Source: Manduca sexta
Taxonomy: Eukaryota; Arthropoda; Insecta; Lepidoptera; Sphingidae
Direction of reading: 5' to 3'
Assembly: GCF_014839805.1 (NCBI RefSeq)
Contig: NC_051128.1
Coordinates: forward strand, 12,228,466-12,292,465
Length of the DNA: 64,000 nt
Below are positions 36,401 to 48,400 of the stretch, one piece after another. Positions within the stretch are counted from its first letter, which is position 1; every line of letters starts with the position of its first letter. A program made the position numbers and the translations under genes. The notes below the pieces were generated by a model that worked only from the letters and a program-made list of their open reading frames with translations, was not told the DNA's origin and ran no database searches.

Positions 36401-39400
36401 TGATTAGTTAGATTATACTACGTATTACATATTAAACTTATAATTGCAAACTAACTCTATTTTTTTATATCAGAGTAAATTCTTACCTTCTCATTATAAA
36501 TCTCCAAGAAAGACGCTTTCAATATAAAGTGGCTTTCAGGTCGGTCTTGTATGAGCTGGAAGAGGTACACAAAGGATCTCACCACCAGCCCGTGGTCTCC
36601 GGAGTAGGGGCTCGCACCACTCTCCACCTACAAAGACATGTCTTTGAAGCATATGCCGGCATGAACATTTATGGGCCTCGGATACAATCAGTCCCGGATC
36701 TTGATTTTTTTCGAGGCGGGGCAAAATTTGAAAAATGCTGTTCCCATCCACCTATATTTTTACCTTTGTCATCATCATCATCATTGCGCCCAGCAGGAAA
36801 TAATTTTAGTATTGAATATACTGGATGTCTCAATACTCAAAGTTGCGTTAATGATGAGTTATGTATTCGTCTGCCAAGTTTGAATTCGCCGCCCGGAGCA
36901 TGGGCCCCGGCTAGTCCCCCCTTAGATCGGGGGCTGGACACAATTAATGCTAGTAGTAAGTAGAGGAATACCTATCGCCATGAGGCCTTTGTCCATGGAT
37001 TTATGAGTAATTAACTGATTTTGAAAATAGCAACATCAGAGTTCTTTTCCCTTCTTCTCAGATAAGAACTGCTTTGTAAACTGGTGGTAGAGTTAATATT
37101 GACATAATTTTAATGTATAACATTTTACAGGTTCAAATCAATTATTTAATTTCAATGATGATACATTGCTCACGCTACTAACATTAATAGATAATAATTA
37201 TATTCATTAATATTGACTGCCTCGGTAACATAGTTTTACTGCATGCGCGGTACAAAGCTCTGAGGTCCTGGGTTCGAATCCCGGGTCGGACAAAGTGTTA
37301 TTTAGGTTTTTCTGCTCAATATAGGACAGAGTCTGGCATTTGTGACCGATATGGAGATTCACCTCCTATCACGTCATGGAATGGAACACACTTGGCGAAA
37401 AGTGGGTGGCTTGGTTGCGCCTCTGCGTATCCCTTTGGGGATAAATGCGTTATTTGTGTATGTGTGTGTATTAATAACTACTGAAGCCAGAACTCGAAGT
37501 CTGTTTTCTCCTGATATTTACTCCAATGGCTATAAACACCGGCAATATTAAAAGAATCATGAATGCGTAGAGATTAACAGAACGAAAGGAAATGAGATTT
37601 AAGAGGGGAGCGAATGCAGGGGTTTGGGCTACCAGAAATGTTATCATATGAACTACGAAGTAAACATTTATGCTCTATAAGTCACTAGTAATACTCCAGT
37701 CGAGAAGGCCCGTTCTTGCTGTAGATAAATACGTCTTCAGAATGGATCTAGTTACGTCAGTGAATGCAGTATAAATATTATTATTTATTTATTTTTATAA
37801 CATTTTAAATACATAACAATTAACAATTGGCTGCACCATAAGTGCAGTATATTCTAAATATAAGACTGAATATTAAACTAAATTTAGGTTTCAACAAGCG
37901 AGTTCAATATTTTCTTTTTGAAGATAGGAAGCGAGTCGTTAAATATGTCAATACAATCAGATTTTTCTACAATTCGGTTATATAATCGGGATAAGCAAGG
38001 GACAGGCGAGTGGCTACCAAGGTTAGTTCGGCTGAATCTACAATTAAATAAGGGACGTGGATATCTAAATATAAAATATCTCCATAAATAAATACCTCCA
38101 AAATAATATATATATATACATATAAATACCTCCATGCTGCACTGGCTTAGTAAAATTGCTTAGCATTTGAGTCCAATTTCTAAATAGCTGGAGGTGAAAT
38201 ATATATTGTATCAACCTGGATACCGTTTTAACACCTTCTGTGACCATCACTTACGACAAACGCACCTCGACGTCCTGAAAGTTCTTGCGCAATAAATTGC
38301 TCTGGCAGGATATATTTTATATCCGCTCGAATAGCAACCACCGTACACAAGGTGTTAAAACCAGCCATAGTTGCCCAAGGCAGTGTGTCGCGTTTCAGAA
38401 TTAGCCTTTGTATATCCATTTAAAACAGGAGCGAATAACTGTGTCGATTGACGTGGGGTAATCATTTCTTGTCGCTCGATACCCTATCTGGACCCCACTA
38501 CGCTTATCATTAAGTACAGTAGAGTCACTTTGACGAGACAGTATTAAAAAAGCTTTATGCTGTTGAACTGCAAAGTTCATATTAAAATAGTCGATAAATT
38601 GCATAGTTTATTTTCTTAACAGTTTATAAAAGTTATGAATTTTAAATCCAACTTCTAACAATTTAGCAGCAGACATACCAAACCCCATCGTTAATGCAAT
38701 CGACAAATAGACAACGATCAATTTTCGCCATTAACTTGCGACGACACGGCATGTGGACATCGCGCTAATGTATGCAGTAATGGACGTTTTGCGGCCAGCA
38801 CTTTACTGAATCACTACCAAAAACCAATGTTTGAGGTCGAATAGGTAGAAAGAAAGAAAGAAAAGAAATTTATTTTAATAGATGTTCGTAATATGAAAAT
38901 TTGAATGACAGTTTATGGTAATTTATTTATTGTTCCATTTTTAAAATTGTTTTGATTGAAGGTGCATTATTTATCTTATTATTTTCAGGTAATCATATTT
39001 TTTTGTAAGTATTTGTAATTTTATAGATGTAAGTGTTTGTAATTTTGTAGGTTTATATTTATATGTGTAATTTTTAAGATATAGTTTACTGATAATGTTG
39101 TTAACGCCTTTCATATTCATTTAATTACCCCTTCAAACAAAAAAATCAGCTACTCTATATGCTGTTTGGTATCTCTAGTGCTAAATAGGTAGAACAAAGA
39201 CATGTTAGTTCGGCACTTCAATTATTTTATGACGATGGGATTATTTAAGTTAAGTTTCAATGCCAGTTACTACACTCGCTACAATATCCTTTAACCGGAA
39301 TACAATAGTACTTTCACGGATAGCGTCTGTGGTATAAATAATCTGTGACTGCAAAGTTTGTATGTAAATGCTTATGCCGAACTCCCGCAAAGGGACTCAC

Positions 39401-42400
39401 CCAATATCGATTCTCCCATGACATTACAAAGTCATCATCATCATCATCAGCCCTGAATTATATACTGTCCCACTGTTTGGCACAGGCCTCCTCTACTACT
39501 AAGAGGGATTAAGCCTTAATCCACCACGCTGGCCTAGTGCAGATTGGTAGACTTCACACACCCCCGAAATTCCTATGGAGAACTTCTCAGGTATGCAGGT
39601 TTCCTCACGATATTTTCCTTCACCGATAAAGCAAGCGATAATTTCCAAAGAAGGGATTCACCCAATATCGATTCTCCCATGACATTGCAAAGTACTAAGA
39701 CCTAAAGACGTATACTATCATTAGTTACATGTATATTTGTTCATAATAATTATGGAAAACTTTGATTAATAGTCAAGAAGACCGATGGACAACGTGTGTA
39801 CCAACAAACGATGGGTTTACATCACGCGAGGGCGATCGGACGTTGATTAATATTGGTAACGAATGCAAACATTATGACGGATGTATACCAGTATGGATAA
39901 CATGTTTTTGTACCAACTACCTTACTTTTGCCTGCGGCTCAGTCCGCATGATTAACTTTTTCCGGGATAAAAGTAGACAATAGTAATCGGGTGAAACGTA
40001 GCTTTCTATTAGTGAAAACATTTTCAAAATCAGTTTAGTAGTTCCTGAGATTAGCGCGTTTAAACATACAAATAAACTCTAGCATTCAGGGGCAAAGGGT
40101 GACATTTTCCGAAAGGGACCCCGACAACATATAGATACAAAGTACTTATATGTATAAATAATAAATAAATAAGAATAAATAAGAAATCTTTATTTGGAAT
40201 AAATAATACAGTTTTTTTAAAAATACAATGTTCGAAAATATCTGCATTAGTTGGGTAACTGTGTCGCAGATATTAACGCCCACCTCCGTAAAGTCGATAG
40301 TTGTATTCCACAATGTAAAGAAAACTTTCAAAAGGTACTTAAATCAAAACAAACAAAAAATGTGTGTGTGTGTGTGGTTGTGTGTGTGTTAGTGTGTGTG
40401 TGTGTGAGTTTGTCTGTGTGTGCGTGTGTGTGTGTGTGTGTATGTATGCATGTTTATGTGTCCTATTATTTTCCTATTTTTATGAATGATTCTGTATCCT
40501 CATATGAAAGGGTTAACAGCCATTTTGTTGTTACAGATTTACATTCACGTAAAGTAAGGGAATATAAGTTAAGAAACTTGTTTGCTTTGTTATATAATCG
40601 GGGTCCAATAAAATAAAAATGTTGACTGGATGCAGCAGTTCTACAGGTGTCTGATTGACATACTAAATCTCTTCTTCGTTTTTGATACTGGGAGTAAAAT
40701 GAAGCTCCGAATGTTGACGAAGAATAATTTGAAGGATAAAAGTTGTCTTACAGAAAGTACTTTTGCAAGAGTATATATTTCAGTAGTTGAGTATAAGATT
40801 GGTTTATAAAACATGACCTTCAACACTGCCCTTTGAGCTCTTTCAAGGGTTAGCATTTTGGATACACCACAACCTCCCCAAGCAGTGATGCAGTAGGTTA
40901 TGACAGACTGCGCTAGCGAGCAGTAGATTATTTTTAAAGTTTTTTGGTCAACTACAGGTCTGAGATTTTTAAAAATGTATATAAGTTTACGAATCCTACT
41001 TTTTATTAAATTTATATGTTCATTCCAAATTAAGCGATTGTCAATTATTATTCCAAGATATTTTATTTTCGTTGTTGCAGTAATTGCTGGGCAAGTGCAG
41101 TTTTTCATTGTATTACATGAGGCATGTGCAATAAGTGTGAAAGATGAGGGAGGGAGAGAAGAGGATTTTAATGCAAAGCACATATATTTGGTTTTATTGA
41201 CATTGAGGGTCAGCAGATTATACGCTAACCAGTTCATAACAACAGATAGTGATTGTTCAGCACGCAGCCTAGCTTGAGACCAGTTTTTACCATGTATGAG
41301 TAGAACTGTGTCATCAGCATACATTATAATTTTGCAATTTGGTAACGATAATTGACAGAGTTCATTTATGTATATAGTAAACAAGGTAGGTCCAAGGACG
41401 CTACCTTGGGGGACTCCAAAATTAATGGATTCATCTTGGCTAATTTTATCTCCAATTTTAACATATTGAGACCGATCACTAAGGTAACTTTTAAAAATAT
41501 CTAGAGCAATACCCCTAACACCTATGCGTTCCAGCTTTGTTATAAGTATGTCGATAGAGACGGTATCGAAAGCCTTTGATAGGTCCAGAAATATACCAAT
41601 TGTTTTTTCTTTCATATCTAAGTCTTTTACAACGCTTTTAGTCAAATTTAATACTGCATCTTCAGTAGATTTACCCTGTTTAAAGCCAAATTGGTTATCA
41701 GAAATAATGTTATATTTATTTATGTAATCTAATAATCTATTATTGAGTAACTTTTCAAGAATTTTTGATAGTGTTGTCAATACCGAAATAGGCCTATAAT
41801 TATCAACGTTGTTTTTTTGCCCGCTCTTATGAATAGGGTGTACGAGTGCTTTTTTAAATACTTTCGGGAATGTTAAACTGGTGATTTTGTACTTACCGCG
41901 TTTGCTGTCTACGTTATGATGATGTTGGCTATGGTAATTCTCTTTGGTTTAAATAGAAAAATACGTACAAGATGGATGACGAGTGATTTAATGTAACAAG
42001 TAAAAGTTAGAATAAAATTATAAAGGTAAAATAATAGAAGAGCCTGTTTTATTGCCGTCCATATCCTAACATGGTAGCAGAAGTTAGTGGTTGTCAGCAA
42101 AATGGACGAAAAAGAAGAACTTAAATTGCAAGTTTTTAACGGCACGGCGTATGACAAATGGAAATTTAGACTCAAACTATTCTTAGAAATGAAAGACTGT
42201 TATGAAGTGATCGAGTTGCAGAACAGGCCAGATAATATAACCGAGCAAAATTGGAAGACGAAAGAAATTAAAGCTAAAAACTATATAGTGAACAGCGTTT
42301 CGAATTCACAACTCGAACTTATAATTAACGAAATAACTGCGAAGGAAATGATCCACAAATTCGACAGCATTTATGCGACGAAAAGCTCAGCCAATAAACT

Positions 42401-45400
42401 TTTGAGCAAAAGACGCCTACTTGACTTAAAAATGAATGAAAATGATGATCCTGCTGAGTTTTTAAACAAGTTCGAGGCACACATAAATAACCTAATCGGC
42501 AGTGGAGAAATAGTTACACAAGAGGACAAGCTAAACTACTTGTTGCTTTGCCTACCGCAGTCCTTTTCTCAAATAGTGGACATAGTGGATGCATTACCAG
42601 ACAAGGAAAAATCGGTGGATTATGTAAAGTCGAAGCTATTACTTACACAAAAAATAAAAGAGACAGAGAAGTGTACACAAGCGTCGTCGCAAGCATTTCG
42701 CGCAGGAAAAGAGGAAAAGAAATGTTATAATTGTGGAAACCCGGGACACTATCAGAGAAATTGTCCAACAAGGCAAAATCAAGTGCGACCTGCATGGAGA
42801 GGAAACTGGAACTGGAGGGAAACAGATATTTCAGAGGTCGAGGTCAACATCGAGGAGGCAAAGGTACATCAGGAAGATGGCAATCTGGTGGTACGGCAGG
42901 AACATCCGTTGTGCAGAGTGCTCCCGTTACAAACTCATTTAATGTTGAAGTAATGTCTTCTCAAGTAGTAAGTAAGAACTGTGACATGCAGAATGAAGTG
43001 TCTTGGTTGTTGGACAGTGGTTGCTCGGACCATATTATAAATAATGAGAAATATTTTTGTGAGTATAAAAATTTAAATAATCCAGTTGATATTAGGGTGG
43101 GTGATGGTTTTTCTTTGAAAACTAATAAAATAGGTAACATATTAATGTACTTCAATGTAAAAGGTCAATGGCTAAAAACTAAAATATATAATGTTTATTA
43201 TGTACCCACTATGAGACAAAATCTATTAAGTGTATCTAGTATAACTTCTAATAATAATGTAATATTGTTTAACAATGATAATGCACAGATATATGGCCCT
43301 AATAACAATCAAATAGCATGTGCAATAAAGAAAAATAAATTGTTTTTATTAAATGGAAAAGTAAGCTATGAAAATGTTAGTCCAAGCTCATATGTAAGTG
43401 TAGGTATGTCAGAAAAGGAAAAATGGCACAGAATTCTTGGTCATACAAATTTTTATAATGTAAGTAAATTATGTGAAAATAACTTATGTATCGGTTTGCC
43501 ACAGAAAATTGAAAATGATTATTATTATCAATGTGAAATATGCTTAGAAAATAAAATGTCTAATTTACCATTTAATTCAAATAAGAAAAGTAGAACTACT
43601 GACTTGCTTCAAATAATACATACTGATGTAAATGGCCCAATAAATCCCATAGGTTTTGGTGGTGAAAAATATTTTGTTAGCTTTATTGATGATTTTAGTA
43701 AGTTAGCTAAAGTGTACTGCATTAATTCAAAAAGTGAAGTGTATGATTGTTTTGTGAATTATGTTAATTTAGTTGAAAATCAAACAGGAAAAAGAGTTAA
43801 GGAGATTCGCTGTGACAATGGTACAGAATATTTGAACAGAAATTTTTTTGAATTTTCAAAACAAAAGGTATCTACATAAAACCTTGCCCTGCATATACAC
43901 ATCAATTAAATGGAGTAGCTGAGAGATATAATAGGACAGTAATGGACAGAGCGAGATGTTTATTAGCTGAAGCAAAGATCGATAAATGTTATTGGCCGGA
44001 ATGTGTTAGAACCGCTGCATATTTGGGGAATAGATTGTTAACAAATACACTGATTAAAAGGACACCATATGAAATATTCTTAGGAAGAAAACCAGATGTG
44101 ACAAATTTGAAAATATATGGAAGCGAAGCTTTTGTTCGAACACCAGAACAGCGGAGAACATCAAAATTGTATCCAAAAGCAGAAAAGGGCATATTAGTTG
44201 GTTATTCGGATATGGGATACAGAATTTTAATAGGAAATAAAGTAATTGTAAGTCGTCATGTAACATTTATTGAAAAAAGGCCCCAATATATAAATTTTGA
44301 TTGTGGTAAAGAAACTGATAATGAAGATAATGGTATGAAACAGGAGTCAGAAGATGAGAACCCAAGAAATGATAGGAATGATCAAGAAGATGAGGAAAAT
44401 GTTGAGTGCAAAGAAATAGAAGAAAATAAGAAAGAAGATAATAAAGAGGTGAAAGAAATAAGAATAAAAAGAACAAAGAAAATGCCTAAAAAATATGAAG
44501 ACTATGTAGTACATGCCAATTTCTGTAATGTAAACTTACCGGAAAACTATGAGGAAGCTATTAATAGTTCAGAGTCAAAGAAATGGAAAAGGGCAATGGA
44601 TGAAGAAATACAAAGCTTAGAAGAAAATAACACATGGAAAATAGTTAAAGAACCATTAAACAAGAAAATAATAGAAGTTAAGTGGATATACAGAATCAAA
44701 TCCAATGGAAACTACAAAGCTCGTGTAGTTGCAAAAGGATTTCAACAGATATACAGTGAAAATGAAGAAATATACTCACCAGTTGCAAGAATGACTACAT
44801 TAAAAATTGTATTATCTACAGCATGTCTAAATGGATGGGAAATTGAACAAATGGATGTGGAAACAGCATTTTTAAATGGAAATATTAAATCAGAAGTGTA
44901 CATCTATCCGCCTGATGGCTATGAAATAGAAGAAGGCAAAGTCTATCTATTAAAGAAATCATTATATGGATTGAGAGAGAGTCCACGTGATTGGTATGAA
45001 TGCTTTCACAATTTTATGGAGGAAATATCATTCAAGCGATCTGATCATGATTACTGCCTATATACAGGATGTATAAGAGATGAAAAGGTATATATAATAC
45101 TCTATGTTGATGATTTGCTTGTGGTTAGCTCAAATATTAACTGTATTAAAGAAGTAAAAATATGTTAAATAAGAAATTCAGAATGAAAGACCTTGGAAGA
45201 ATTAAACAGTATTTAGGAATTAACATAGAATACAAAAAGGAAGAAAAGAAGATGTACTTAAGCCAAGAAGAATATATAAAAATGTTGCATCTAAATTTCA
45301 AATAATTAATTCAAAGGGGTATGAAACACCTATGGAGATAAACTTAAAATTGGAACCATCTGCAAAAATTAATGAAAATTTTAAATACCGTAACCTGATT

Positions 45401-48400
45401 GGAGCTTTACTATATGTGGCAAATGGAACACGTCCAGATATCTCTTATTCTGTGAACTATCTAAGTCGTTTTCAAAACAGTTATGATGAAACTCACTATA
45501 AATATGCTCTACGTGTTCTGAAATACTTGTATAACACCAGAAAATTTAAGTTAAACTATAATGCAAATTATGAGAATATAATAGATGCCTATGTTGATGC
45601 AGATTGGGGGGCAGATATTGTTGATAGAAAGTCCACCACAGGAATTGTCATTAAAGTATATGGAAATACAATATTTTGGAAATCACAAAAACAAAAAATA
45701 GTTTCAAGGGCTTCAACTCATGCTGAATATTATGCGTTAGCAGATTGTGTTGAGGAGGTGCTACCTATAAAGGGAGTGTTAAGTGACTTAGATGTAGTAA
45801 TTAACTGTATCAAAATTTATGAGGATAATACTGGAGCCATTGCTTTGTCTAAAAATGGTAAATTTTGTAAAATTCTAAACATATTGATATAAGCTATCAC
45901 TTTGTTCATGACTTTGAAAAGAAAGGTATAATTAATGTATGTAAAATTAATACTGAGGAACAAATTGCTGACATTTTAACAAAGTCTCTTTGTAAAGCTA
46001 AACATAAAAAAATTCAGATATTTGCTAGGGGTTAGAAATGATGATGAGGTATAAATGAAACTCATGTTTAATTTGTAATGTTTATTGAAGAAAATGTTTA
46101 GTTGTGAAATGTTTTGATTGATGTCATAAAGTGTTTAATGTTAATTTAATTTGGTTAGTTTGAAATTGGTAGAGTCTATTAAAATTATGTAAACTTGTAC
46201 TGTAGTTAAGTTACAAAATCAAGGAGGTGTGTTAAACTGGTGATTTTGTACTTACCGCGTTTGCTGTCTACGTTATGATGATGTTGGCTATGGTAATTCT
46301 CTTTGGTTTAAATAGAAAAATACGTACAAGATGGATGACGAGTGATTTAATGTAACAAGTAAAAGTTAGAATAAAATTATAAAGGTAAAATAATAGAAGA
46401 GCCTGTTTTATTGCCGTCCATATCCTAACAGGGAAAACTCCAGAAGAAAGGCATAGATTAAAAATATGAACAAGTACAGGAGTAATTGTTTGACTGATTG
46501 CTTTTATTATGGAGGTAGGTATTCCGTCCCAGCCAGTTGCAGTTGTAATTTTAAGACTAAGAATTAGTTGTTCTACTTCATTAGCACTTGTACTCATCAA
46601 ACACATTGAATTTTGGGGGGGTGTTTTCTGAAAATAGTTTGAATAAATATTTTGGACTGGCTCAGTAATTTTAGATGCTAGGTTTTTACCAATGTTGGCG
46701 AAATAATGATTTACATAATTTACAGAACATATAGGATCATTGGCGTTGGTGAGAAGATCATGTGCATTGGAAGAAGTTTTATTAAAATTTCCTACCTTTT
46801 TATTAGATCCCACATAGCTTTAGGGTTTCTGTTTGTTTTTTCAAATTGTGTGCGTTCATATTCCCGTTTAACTTTTTTAATTGTATTGTTACAGAAGTTT
46901 CTATAGCGGTTATATGTAACTTTAATAATCTCATTGTCAGGATTTTTCACAGTTTTACGATAGAGTTTGTCGCGGTTTCGCATACAGCGTAAAGGCCAGG
47001 CGTAATCCAGGGCTTACGTATTACGTTTTTACTAGGAATTATTTTAATTAAAGTATGTGATGTGATAATGTCTGAAATAATTTTTACAAGCAAGGTAGTT
47101 GCTTCATCAGGATTTTCACATCTTAAAACAGCGGAGTAGTCAAAGTTTCGAAGATTATTGATGCAGGCTGTTTCGTCTATACGTTTTGTTAAACGCTGCA
47201 AATTATGGTTTGTTTTTATATTAATATTTGCAATAAGCATTACTGGGGCGTGATCTGTAATAGATGAATCTAGAACTAAAGCAGTAGCTTCTTTTTTTTG
47301 TTTTTAATATTATATGGTCGAGACAATTTGTATTCCGAGTCGGTAAAGTATGTGCTGGAATTAGGGCATGAAAAGTAAGAGCATTCAGATAAGGGTCAGA
47401 ATTTGGGTCGTTACTATTAAGTCCAATATTTATATTGATGTCTCCAATAACAGCAATATTTTGGTAGTTGTTTAAGGACTGTAATACCGAATCGAGCGAG
47501 ATCACAAAATTGTCAATGTTTTTATAGGAAGGGGACGATAGAGTGCAATACAAGCAAAGTTATTATATCTGAGAACTAAGCAATTAGCTTCCAGAAAGTT
47601 TGGTATCTCAACAGCAAAATTTAGTGAATATCTTGTGTAAGCAACTACCCCATCATTTTGGTTTGTATAATTAGACATAAAAGAATTATAGCCAGGAAGT
47701 TCTGGTAGAAGAGGGCATTTACTTAACCAACATTCTGATAAAATGATAACATCCACTTGCACCTGGATCCGCACCAATAAAGTTAATAGATCATCAAAAT
47801 TATGACTTATGCTCCTAATATTAATATGCAGTATTTTAAGTGGGTTTACAGCTTTATCTACGTAAACCTGACACATTTCTGGAGAACAGGAATAAGCTTT
47901 AGAAACTTCTATCTGTTCAATTTCATTAATAAAATTTATATGGTCCATAATTAATTAGTAACAATTTTAAAAAGGAATAAAAATATAGAATGTAGAAAAA
48001 ATATCGTTTGTAAATCTGTACTTAAGGAGAACGAAAAATATATTATAAAATGAGGAAATAAGTAGGACAAAAAGTGTGAAAAGTGAATCCGTGAGACTCA
48101 ATTGTATATATGGCGTATGAGTGTGTGTATGTGTGTGTAAAATATAACTTATATTATAGTCTAAGGTTAAGTAACAATATGAGATCAAATGTATCATTTC
48201 TTTTGGTATACAAATTAAAAGAGAGTTATGAAAAGAATTATATAATACTAAAACTAATTTATGAAAAGAATTATATAATACTAATAGTAAAATGTTTTGC
48301 AGCTTAATCGAGTTACAAAACATAACATATTCGTAGTAATGAGATCTTAATATCAAAATATTAATAATAAAGTTTGCAGTGTAATTTAGTACATATATAA

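Larger units (their letters stand above)
41871..46430 (+). mobile_element. Copia-type LTR retrotransposon, young insertion
   Basis: 4560 bp, bounded by two 201-bp LTRs that read identical, each beginning TGTTAAACTGG and ending TATCCTAACA. The target duplication GGGAA flanks both ends (41866-41870 and 46431-46435). A primer site follows the left LTR, and a purine tract precedes the right one. The gene order protease, integrase, reverse transcriptase, RNase H is that of Copia (Pseudoviridae-type) elements. It is oriented opposite to both the host LINE and the kinesin gene. The coding region has five single-base frame breaks. Confidence 0.95.
40466..47948 (-). pseudogene. LINE ORF2: endonuclease and reverse transcriptase, disrupted
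   Basis: Nicks target DNA and reverse-transcribes the element RNA. Endonuclease part, 47948-47221: [22 protein letters not shown]. Linker, 47240-46431. RT part, 41870-40641: [42 protein letters not shown], and the active-site YADDT. The reading frame changes at about 47530, 47295, 46990, 46798 and 40710, and Copia interrupts it at 46430/41871. Four of these breaks coincide with short homopolymers. The C-terminal frame continues open to a stop at 40466-40468. No in-frame stop was noticed apart from those the frame changes create. Confidence 0.85.

Noticed and set aside
37214..37290. Possible tRNA gene (B-box GGTTCGAATCC)
   Set aside because: No cloverleaf with paired acceptor stem. The sequence continues into the SINE body and has several relatives, so it is a SINE head. 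The same applies at 50154 and 57279.
41909..42175. Minus-strand frame joining the LTR to sequence upstream, also seen at 46268-46813
   Set aside because: It is LTR read in reverse, fused by chance to LINE ORF2 at 46431-46813. Not a gene.
42815..42830. Programmed -1 frameshift at GGGAAAC between Copia gag and pol
   Set aside because: The heptamer is not in the required register with the gag frame. Most Copia elements use a single gag-pol frame, and similar breaks occur at other homopolymers.
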